Shown here: piece by piece, positions 19,634 to 26,682 of the stretch
How positions within the stretch are numbered: position 1 is the stretch's first letter
Layout: every line of letters begins with the position of its first letter
From: Sediminimonas qiaohouensis DSM 21189
GTDB taxonomy: Bacteria > Pseudomonadota > Alphaproteobacteria > Rhodobacterales > Rhodobacteraceae
Assembly: GCF_000423645.1 (NCBI RefSeq)
Contig: NZ_AUIJ01000001.1
Span: forward strand, 372,001 to 436,000
DNA: 64,000 nucleotides
Direction: 5' to 3'
Program-made: the position numbers and the translations under genes
The notes under the pieces: model-generated
The model's database searches: none
What the model was told of the DNA's origin: nothing
The model's input: the letters and a program-made list of their open reading frames with translations, nothing else

Positions 19634-21322
19634 CTAGCTGTGCTCTTCCGCCGCCGTCGCGGCCAGGGCCCGGTTGTACGCCTTGAGCGCATCGACATGG
19701 AACAGCGCGCCCAGCAACTCGGGCGCATCCTCTTTTCCGCCAAGCCGCACAACGGGGATAAACTCGGCGCCGCTACGCTCGAACACCGGCAGCGCCGCCT
19801 CAAGCGTGGCGCCGGCATCCAAGTATGTGCCCGCCTCGATCATGTCCCAGCAGGCTGCCTCGGGTGCCGCGCCCGGCGCGTCCGGTGCGCGCATCACGCC
19901 GGTGCATCGGAACATCGCCAACAGGTAGGTCTGTGGCCCGGCGGCCAAGTGCAGGTTGCGCTCTTCGAGCTGCGTCAGGAAGAACGAGCGATCCACCAGG
20001 CGCGAGCTGAGCGCGGTGGAAAGCGACACCGCCACCATCACCGCCAGCCCGGTCTGCCAGTCGCCGGTCATCTCGAACACGATAAGGGTCGTCGAGATCG
20101 GCGCGCCCAGAACCGCCGCCGCAACCGCCCCCATCCCCGCCAACGCATAAAGCGTGGCCGAGCCCGACACCGAGGGCGCAAGCCCCGTCGCGATCAGCCC
20201 GAAGGCAAGCCCGGTCAGCGCCCCCACCATCAGCGAGGGCGAGAAAACCCCGCCCCCCATGCGCCCGCCAAAGGTGATCGCCACGGCAACGGTTTTCAGC
20301 ACCGCAAAAACCACCGCCTCGTGCAGGACAAGCTGCCCGGTCAGCGCCGCCGAGGTCGTCTCATACCCCACGCCGATGATGTGGGGGAATTGCGTCGCAA
20401 TCACGCCCAGAAACAGCCCCGACACCGCCGGTCGCAGCCAGCGCGGCACATGCAGGCCTATCTGGAGGTTATTACCAACACGCTCGGCCACGAAAATCGC
20501 CCGCATCAGCACCGTCGCCACCAGCCCGCACACCAGTCCCAGCAGAAGAAACGCGGGCAATTCGACATAGAATTCCAGCGCACTGGAATCGGGCAGCGTG
20601 AATTCGGTCACGTCGCCAAAGGCAAGCCGCGTGATCACCGTGCCGGCCACGCTGGCGATCACGATGGGCGCGAAGGCATGCAGCGCGAAGTGGCGCAGCA
20701 CCACCTCAAGCGCGAAAAGCGCCCCCGCGATCGGCGCGTTGAAGCTGGCCGAGACCGCCGCCGCCACCGCGCAGCCCAGCAAATCGCGCCCGGTGATGCC
20801 GTTGGCGTTGATCTTGTTGCTAACCCATGACGCGATCACGCCAGCCATGTGCACGACCGGCCCCTCCCGCCCCGAAGAGCCGCCAGTGGACAGCGTCACC
20901 AGCGAGGCGAACGCGCTGGCCACGCCCTCGCGCATCTCGATACGGCCATCATGAATCGCCGCCCCCTCGATCACGTCGGCAACCGAGCGCACCCGCCCGT
21001 CGGGCGTGAAATGGTGCAAGATCGCCCCGACGACCAACCCGCCAGCCACCGGGATTGCCACGATCCAGATCCATGGCAGCGTTTCGGCAAAGCTGTGCAG
21101 GTGGGTGGTGTCATCGGTCCCGTAAAGGGATGATTGCAACGCCGTGATCCCCTTGCGAAACAGCAGGGCGGCCACGCCCGCGCCAATGCCGATCGCCAGC
21201 GCGATCAGCCAGAATTGAAACTGGCTTGGCCCGCGGTGACGCAACAGGTGCCACATGTCCCGCGCCGCCTGTCCGGCCTGGGCCACGAGTTGCCGTATCA
21301 AGGGTGGGTCCGGCTGCGCCAT
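19634..21322 (-). CDS. CLC-family chloride channel or transporter with a C-terminal CBS segment
   Basis: A 562-residue integral membrane protein with ten or more hydrophobic segments and a cytoplasmic tail holding one CBS-like repeat (about residues 485-555). The gating-glutamate motif GSSGREGPVVH is intact near residue 148, and GGRMGGGVFSPSLMVGA is the conserved GxFxP region. In the helix that carries the internal proton glutamate of exchangers (EE in E. coli ClcA), the sequence reads LFALEVVLRHF, with Val at the second position, the state seen in CLC channels. A canonical GSGIPE is also missing. It may therefore conduct chloride passively rather than exchange protons. It faces DUF427 tail to tail and diverges from the FAD-oxidase gene. 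Confidence 0.9.
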   Translation of the reverse strand: MAQPDPPLIRQLVAQAGQAARDMWHLLRHRGPSQFQFWLIALAIGIGAGVAALLFRKGITALQSSLYGTDDTTHLHSFAETLPWIWIVAIPVAGGLVVGAILHHFTPDGRVRSVADVIEGAAIHDGRIEMREGVASAFASLVTLSTGGSSGREGPVVHMAGVIASWVSNKINANGITGRDLLGCAVAAAVSASFNAPIAGALFALEVVLRHFALHAFAPIVIASVAGTVITRLAFGDVTEFTLPDSSALEFYVELPAFLLLGLVCGLVATVLMRAIFVAERVGNNLQIGLHVPRWLRPAVSGLFLGVIATQFPHIIGVGYETTSAALTGQLVLHEAVVFAVLKTVAVAITFGGRMGGGVFSPSLMVGALTGLAFGLIATGLAPSVSGSATLYALAGMGAVAAAVLGAPISTTLIVFEMTGDWQTGLAVMVAVSLSTALSSRLVDRSFFLTQLEERNLHLAAGPQTYLLAMFRCTGVMRAPDAPGAAPEAACWDMIEAGTYLDAGATLEAALPVFERSGAEFIPVVRLGGKEDAPELLGALFHVDALKAYNRALAATAAEEHS

Positions 21323-21417
21323 TTCCTATCCACATTCCCGGGCTGCATTCATGCCCCTTTTACGGCCCGCCCGCTTGGCCTAGGGTACGCGGCAAATACC
21401 TTAGCCCAGGAAGAAAA

Positions 21418-22827
21418 ATGAGCGTCGCAAAAGCAGTTGCCGAACTTGAGACCTTCTTAGGCCAACGTTTGAGCCGGTCCAAGCCCGATCTGGAGCAACA
21501 CGGTGGCTCCGAATCCTACTTTCCGCTGTCGCCGCCCGATGCGGTGGCCTACCCCGAGGACGCGCAGGAGGTGGCGGGCATCCTGCGGATATGCGCCACG
21601 CATGGCTGCCCGGTCATCGGCTGGGGCGCGGGCACGTCCCTTGAGGGACAGGCGCAGGCCTTTGGCGGGGGCGTCAGCGTCGATTTCCGGCTGATGAACC
21701 GCGTGCTCGAGGTCAACCAGGCGGACATGGACGCGGTGGTGCAACCGGGCGTCACGCGCGAAGACCTGAACGCGCAGTTGCGCGCAACGGGGCTGTTCTT
21801 TCCGGTCGATCCGGGGGCGAATGCCACGTTGGGCGGCATGGCCTCGACCCGGGCCAGCGGCACAACGGCGGTGCGCTACGGCACGATGCGCGACAACGTG
21901 ATGGCGCTTGAAGTGGCGCTATCCGATGGCCGCGTGATCCGCACCGGCACGCGCGCGCGTAAATCATCGGCGGGCTATGACCTGACATCGCTGTTCGTCG
22001 GCGCCGAGGGCACGCTCGGCCTGATCACCGAGCTGACCTTGCGCCTGCATGGCCAGCCCGAGGCGGTTACCGCCGCGGTCTGCGCCTTTGATCAGATCGG
22101 CGACGCGGTGCAAACGGTGATCGAGACCATCCAGATGGGCATCGGCATGGCGCGGATCGAATTTGTCGATGCCGCGACCGCCGCCGCCTTCAACGCCTAC
22201 AAGGGCAGCGACCTGCCGGAATGCCCGCACCTGATGGTGGAATTCCACGGCTCGGAGACGGGCGTGCGCGAGCAGGCCGAAACCTTTGGCGAGATCGCCC
22301 GCGAGAATGGCGCGCAAGGCTTTGAATGGGCCGAACGCCCGGAAGAGCGCACCGCGCTGTGGACCATGCGCCACCATGCGCATTGGGCGATCTTGGCCTC
22401 GCGCCCCGGCGCGCGCGCGGTGGTGACCGATATCTGCGTGCCCATCTCGCGGCTGGCCGACGCGGTTGAGCAAACCCGCGCCGATATCGACGCCTCGCCG
22501 ATCACCGGCCCGATCCTTGGCCATGTGGGCGACGGCAATTTCCACTGCATCCTGCTGTTCGACGACGCCGACGCCGAGCAGGCCAAAGCGGCCAAGGAGC
22601 TGTCCGCGCGCATGGTCGAACGCGCGCTGGAGATGGGCGGCACCGCCACCGGCGAGCATGGCATCGGCATAGGCAAACTGGACTACATGGAGGCCGAACA
22701 CGGCGCCGCGTGGTCGGTGATGGGCGCGCTGAAGGCGGCGCTGGACCCGGCCGGCATCATGAACCCCGGCAAGATGGTGCCATCGGGCACGAATGCCATT
22801 GAGGCTGGAAGTTTGTCAGCGAAGTGA
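21418..22827 (+). CDS. FAD-linked D-2-hydroxyacid dehydrogenase (D-lactate/glycolate oxidase GlcD-Dld type)
   Basis: A 469-residue flavoprotein with a PCMH-type FAD-binding N-domain (YPEDAQEVAGILRICATHGC; GAGTSLEG; GANATLGGMASTRASGT) and a FAD-oxidase C-domain (ILGHVGDGNFHCILLFD; GTATGEHGIGIGKL), the hallmarks of D-lactate dehydrogenases and GlcD. It would oxidise D-lactate, glycolate or a similar acid and pass electrons to a quinone or cytochrome. The ATG at 21418 follows CAGGAAGAAAA; the longer open frame upstream overlaps the divergent CLC gene's promoter. No glcE/glcF partners follow, which favours a single-subunit Dld. nadA follows after 40 bp. Confidence 0.88.
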   Translation: MSVAKAVAELETFLGQRLSRSKPDLEQHGGSESYFPLSPPDAVAYPEDAQEVAGILRICATHGCPVIGWGAGTSLEGQAQAFGGGVSVDFRLMNRVLEVNQADMDAVVQPGVTREDLNAQLRATGLFFPVDPGANATLGGMASTRASGTTAVRYGTMRDNVMALEVALSDGRVIRTGTRARKSSAGYDLTSLFVGAEGTLGLITELTLRLHGQPEAVTAAVCAFDQIGDAVQTVIETIQMGIGMARIEFVDAATAAAFNAYKGSDLPECPHLMVEFHGSETGVREQAETFGEIARENGAQGFEWAERPEERTALWTMRHHAHWAILASRPGARAVVTDICVPISRLADAVEQTRADIDASPITGPILGHVGDGNFHCILLFDDADAEQAKAAKELSARMVERALEMGGTATGEHGIGIGKLDYMEAEHGAAWSVMGALKAALDPAGIMNPGKMVPSGTNAIEAGSLSAK

Positions 22828-22867
22828 ATACATAGTGGGCAAACGCCAACTACAGGAGAGCGTTTCG

Positions 22868-23920
22868 GTGCTTGATGTGACCCCTATCGGTTCCGTCCTG
22901 GCGGAACATTACGACCTTGCCCCTTCCGTCGACCTGGCGGAAGATACGCGCGATATCTATGCGCGCATGTCGCGGGTGGTAACGCCGGCGGACTGGGCCA
23001 TGTTTGCCCCGTATGTCATCGCCATCAACAAGCTCAAGAAAGAGCGCGGAGCGGTGATCCTGGCGCATAACTACATGACGCCCGAGATTTACCACGGCAT
23101 CGCGGACTTCATGGGCGACAGCCTGCAACTGGCGATCCGCGCGACCGAGGTCGAGCAGGACGTGATCGTGCAATGCGGCGTGCATTTCATGGCTGAGACG
23201 TCGAAAATCCTGAACCCGCAAAAGACCGTTCTGATCCCGGACATGGAAGCGGGCTGTTCGCTGGCCGAAAGCATCACCGCCGCCGGGATCGAGGACATGC
23301 GCGCCAAATTCCCCGGCGCGCCCGTGGTCAGTTACGTCAACACCACCGCCGAGGTGAAAGCGGCGTCGGACGTGTGCTGTACCTCGTCCAACGCACTCCA
23401 GATCGTCGAGGCGATGGATAGCGACACCGTCATCATGACGCCCGATCAGTACCTCGCGCAAAACGTGGCCAAGCAATCCAGCAAGAAGATCGTCTACTGG
23501 GCCGGCTCGTGCATCGTGCACGAGATGTACACCGCCGAGGAAATCCGCGCCTACCGCGAAAACGATCCCGAGATCAGGATCGTCGCCCACCCCGAATGCA
23601 CCCCCGACGTGGTCGCCGAGGCGGATTTCACCGGCTCGACCAGCGCGATGATAAACTGGGTCAAGCGCAACAAGCCCGCCAAGACGCTACTGGTGACCGA
23701 ATGCTCGATGGCGTCCAACATCGCCGACGAATTGCCCGAGGTCGAGTTCACCAAATCCTGCAACATGTGCCCGTTCATGAAAAAAATCACGCTGGAGAAG
23801 GTTCTCTATTCGCTGCACACCATGACGCAGGAAGTGACCGTCGATCCGGCCGTCGCGGAAAAGGCACGGGCGTCGGTCCAGCGCATGATCGACCTCAGCG
23901 CCGCCGCTGAAAACGCGTAA
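22868..23920 (+). CDS. nadA: Quinolinate synthase NadA
   Basis: A 350-residue [4Fe-4S] enzyme that condenses iminoaspartate with dihydroxyacetone phosphate to give quinolinate, the second step of de novo NAD synthesis. Cluster and active-site motifs are visible: ILAHNYMTPEI, DMEAGCSLAES, VCCTSSNA, AHPECTPDV, TECSMASN and SCNMCPFMKK. The GTG at 22868 has a CAGGAGAG ribosome site eight bases upstream; an in-frame ATG at 22793 would overlap the previous gene and lacks family character. It heads nadA-nadB-nadC, in pathway order apart from nadA preceding nadB. The 40-bp gap upstream suggests either read-through from the flavoprotein gene or a short promoter I cannot define. Confidence 0.95.
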   Translation: MLDVTPIGSVLAEHYDLAPSVDLAEDTRDIYARMSRVVTPADWAMFAPYVIAINKLKKERGAVILAHNYMTPEIYHGIADFMGDSLQLAIRATEVEQDVIVQCGVHFMAETSKILNPQKTVLIPDMEAGCSLAESITAAGIEDMRAKFPGAPVVSYVNTTAEVKAASDVCCTSSNALQIVEAMDSDTVIMTPDQYLAQNVAKQSSKKIVYWAGSCIVHEMYTAEEIRAYRENDPEIRIVAHPECTPDVVAEADFTGSTSAMINWVKRNKPAKTLLVTECSMASNIADELPEVEFTKSCNMCPFMKKITLEKVLYSLHTMTQEVTVDPAVAEKARASVQRMIDLSAAAENA

Positions 23921-23931
23921 CGGCAGGGCAC

Positions 23932-25518
23932 TTGGACAGCGTCGTCATCCAAACCGACCGCATCGTCATCGTGGGCGCCGGTCTGGGCGGGCTATACGCC
24001 GCGCTCAGCCTTGCGCCGCGTCCGGTGCTGATGATCTCGCCCGAGACACTGGGAACCGGGGCCAGCTCGGCCTGGGCGCAAGGCGGTGTCGCCGCCGCGA
24101 TCGAGGCCCCCGATAGCCCCGCCGCGCATGCCCGCGATACCGTGCGGGCCGGGGCGGGCACGGTTGACCCGGACGTGGCCGCGCGCGTCACCGCCGCCGC
24201 CGCCGATCACATCGCTGGGCTCAGCGCCCTTGGCACCCCGTTCGATCGCGACGCCGAAGGGCATTACGTGCTGTCGCGCGAAGCCGCGCACAGCATGGCG
24301 CGCGTCGTGCGCGTGCAGGGCGATCAGGCCGGGCACCAGATCATGCGCACGCTGATCGACACGGTCCGCGCGACCCCGTCGATCCAGGTGATCGAGGGCG
24401 CGATGGCCACCACGCTTGAGGCCTCCGGCGGCGCCGTGACCGGGGTGCGCGTGCAGTCCTCGGCGGATGGCGGCTCGGAAGAGATCTGCATCCGCGCGCC
24501 GGCGGTGCTGTTGGCGGGGGGCGGGTCCGCCGGGCTATATGCCCTGACGACAAACCCGCCGCGCGTGCGCGGGCAGGTTATCGGCATGGCCGCGCGCGCG
24601 GGCGCGATGATATCGGACGCCGAGTTCGTGCAGTTTCACCCGACCGCCATCGACACTGGCGAAGACCCCGCCCCCTTGGCCACCGAGGCCCTGCGCGGCG
24701 AGGGCGCGATCCTGGTCAACCGGCATGGCACGCGGTTCATGCTGGACGCGCACCCCGATGCCGAACTGGCCCCGCGCGACGTTGTGGCCCGCGCGATATT
24801 CGCCCAGGCGCAGGCGGGCAACCGGCCCATGCTGGATACGCGGGCGGCCCTGGGCGCGCGGATCAAGACGCAGTTCCCCGCCGTCGCCTCGGCCTGCGCG
24901 CGCGCCGGGATCGACCCGGAGGTTGACCCGATCCCGGTCTCCGCCGCCGCGCATTACCACATGGGCGGGATCGACACGGACGCACGCGGGCGCGCCTCTC
25001 TGGATGGCCTTTGGGTCTGCGGCGAGGCCAGCGCAACGGGCCTGCACGGGGCGAACCGCCTTGCCTCCAACGGGTTGCTTGAGGCGCTGGTCTACGCCCG
25101 CACCGCCGCGCAAGACATCTGCGACACCCGCCCGGCACCAGCGGGTGATGCGCCCGGCGCCGCCCCCCTCGCCATCAGCTTTGCGCCCGGCGGCGAGCTG
25201 CCCGACCCGGCCCTCGTGGCAGAGCTGCGCCGCACCATGACCGCCCATGTCGGCGTGACCCGCACCGAAAGCGGCCTGATGCAGGCGTTGCAGCGCATCG
25301 CCGCGATCGAGGCGCAGCAGCCCACCTGCGCGACGCTGTTGAACATGACGGCCACCGCCACGATCATAACCGCCTCGGCGCTGGTGCGCCGGGAATCGCG
25401 GGGCGGACATTGGCGCGAGGATTTCCCGCACGCTGATCCGGCCCTCGCGCATCGCAGCCACATGACCCTGCAAGAGGCGCTGGCGCTGCGTGCCCGCGCC
25501 GTCGAGGAGAGCCAATGA
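23932..25518 (+). CDS. nadB: L-aspartate oxidase NadB
   Basis: A 528-residue FAD enzyme that oxidises L-aspartate to iminoaspartate for NadA. The N-terminal dinucleotide fold is IVIVGAGLGGLYAAL. Family motifs follow: SSAWAQGGVAAA, the active-site region HSMARVVRVQGDQAGHQI, QFHPTAI, and YHMGGIDTDARGRASLDGLW with GEASATGLHGANRLASN. The C-terminal helical domain is present. The start is a TTG at 23932 with GGCAGGGCA upstream: no ATG or GTG lies at a sensible distance before the FAD motif. The stop overlaps the nadC start (ATGA), 11 bp separate it from nadA. Confidence 0.95.
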   Translation: MDSVVIQTDRIVIVGAGLGGLYAALSLAPRPVLMISPETLGTGASSAWAQGGVAAAIEAPDSPAAHARDTVRAGAGTVDPDVAARVTAAAADHIAGLSALGTPFDRDAEGHYVLSREAAHSMARVVRVQGDQAGHQIMRTLIDTVRATPSIQVIEGAMATTLEASGGAVTGVRVQSSADGGSEEICIRAPAVLLAGGGSAGLYALTTNPPRVRGQVIGMAARAGAMISDAEFVQFHPTAIDTGEDPAPLATEALRGEGAILVNRHGTRFMLDAHPDAELAPRDVVARAIFAQAQAGNRPMLDTRAALGARIKTQFPAVASACARAGIDPEVDPIPVSAAAHYHMGGIDTDARGRASLDGLWVCGEASATGLHGANRLASNGLLEALVYARTAAQDICDTRPAPAGDAPGAAPLAISFAPGGELPDPALVAELRRTMTAHVGVTRTESGLMQALQRIAAIEAQQPTCATLLNMTATATIITASALVRRESRGGHWREDFPHADPALAHRSHMTLQEALALRARAVEESQ

Positions 25519-26372
25519 CCAAACCCGCCCTGCCCCCGCTACCCGACCTGATCCTTGAGCCGATCCTGCGCAACGCGCTGATGGAGGATCTGGGCACGTC
25601 GGGCGATGTGACCACACGCACCGTTATCCCCGCCGCCACGCGCTATACCGCGCGGCTGAACGCGCGCGCCGCGGGCCGCGTCTCGGGGATGCAGGCGGCG
25701 CGCATGGCGTTTTGCATGATCGATTCCATGCTGGACGTGGAAACCGTCTTGGGCGACGGCAATCCCTGCGCCCCGGGTGATACGCTGATGACGATATCGG
25801 GCAGCGCCGCCTCGATCCTGTCGGCCGAGCGGGTAGCCCTCAACATGGCCGGGCGTCTGTCGGGAATCGCCACGCTGACCGCGCAATTCGTCGAGCACAC
25901 GGCGGGCACCTGCGCGCGCATCACCTGCACCCGCAAGACAACGCCGGGCCTGCGCGTTCTGGAAAAACAGGCGGTGCTGCATGGCGGTGGGTTCAACCAC
26001 CGCTTCAACCTGTCCGACGCGATCCTGATCAAGGACAACCACATCGCCGCCGCCGGTGGCATCCGCCCGGTTCTGGAGGCGACCAAGGCCGCGCGGTCGC
26101 ACATGATCCGTGTCGAGATCGAGGTGGATAGCCTCGATCAGCTTGACGAGGTGCTCAGGGTCGGCGGCGCCGACGTGGTGCTGCTGGATAACATGGACAC
26201 GGACACCCTGATCCGCGCGGTGGCGATGGCAAAGGGCCAGTTGGTGACCGAGGCATCGGGCACCATGACGCTGGAGCGCATCGCCGAGGTCGCCGCGACC
26301 GGCGTCGATTACATCTCGTCCGGCGCGCTGACGCATTCCGCCGGCACACTGGACCTGGGGCTGGATTTTTAG
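25515..26372 (+). CDS. nadC: Nicotinate-nucleotide pyrophosphorylase (carboxylating) NadC
   Basis: A 285-residue enzyme that converts quinolinate and PRPP to nicotinate mononucleotide, the branch point into NAD salvage. Motifs seen: EDLGTSGDVTTRTVIP, ERVALNMAGRLSGIAT, the substrate-binding ITCTRKTTPGLRVLEKQAV with HGGGFNHRFNLSDAILIKDNHI, VDSLDQLDEVL and EASGTMTLERIAEVAATGVDYIS. The start shares ATGA with nadB. It ends the operon, and the dispersed intergenic element fills the space to the convergent oxidoreductase gene. Confidence 0.96.
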   Translation: MTKPALPPLPDLILEPILRNALMEDLGTSGDVTTRTVIPAATRYTARLNARAAGRVSGMQAARMAFCMIDSMLDVETVLGDGNPCAPGDTLMTISGSAASILSAERVALNMAGRLSGIATLTAQFVEHTAGTCARITCTRKTTPGLRVLEKQAVLHGGGFNHRFNLSDAILIKDNHIAAAGGIRPVLEATKAARSHMIRVEIEVDSLDQLDEVLRVGGADVVLLDNMDTDTLIRAVAMAKGQLVTEASGTMTLERIAEVAATGVDYISSGALTHSAGTLDLGLDF

Positions 26373-26385
26373 CGGACCTGCCGAT

Positions 26386-26615
26386 GAGCCGCGCAGTGCC
26401 CGACCGCGGGGTGGGCGCAGCAACGCTTGTGGATCTCGCTTTATGCCAGCCAAATACCTCCTCGCTATCAATCATTTGATACGCCCGCAAAAGCGCCCGC
26501 CCGTCACGCCGAAGGCGTGCCGAGGATAAACGGCGCACCTCTGGTGCGACGGGGGCGGTCGGGCGCTGCGCGGCGGCGCGTACCACGCCTTGATCCCGCG
26601 CAGGGCACTATATCG
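26386..26615. repeat. Dispersed intergenic element, copy A
   Basis: A gene-free block between the convergent ends of nadC and the FAD-GcvT gene, found again near 42.5, 45.9 and 55.9 kb. Shared landmarks, in order on the plus strand: GCAGTGCCCG..GGGTGGGCGC, CTTTATGCCAGCCAAATACC (from 26439), a long inverted repeat, then CGCGCAGGGCACTATAT. The inverted repeat AGCGCCCGCCC (26492) / GGTCGGGCGCT (26557) encloses two hairpins, CACGCC-GAA-GGCGTG (26505-26519) and CGCACC-TCT-GGTGCG (26534-26548), giving a three-way branched stem. A 144-codon minus-strand frame through it is shared with copy B but is broken in copies C and D, so I do not call it a protein. Confidence 0.75.
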
Positions 26616-26682
26616 AAGCGTCGCAAAGTATCCGCAAGTCAACCGATTGGGCGCGCCACCCAAAGGTCAGCGCGCCCCATGA

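Noticed and set aside
26155-26586. A 144-codon minus-strand frame through element copy A, similar in translation to a frame in copy B (42404-42709)
   Set aside because: The similarity follows from the DNA repeat. The frame runs into nadC or trxB in antisense, and copies C and D do not keep it.
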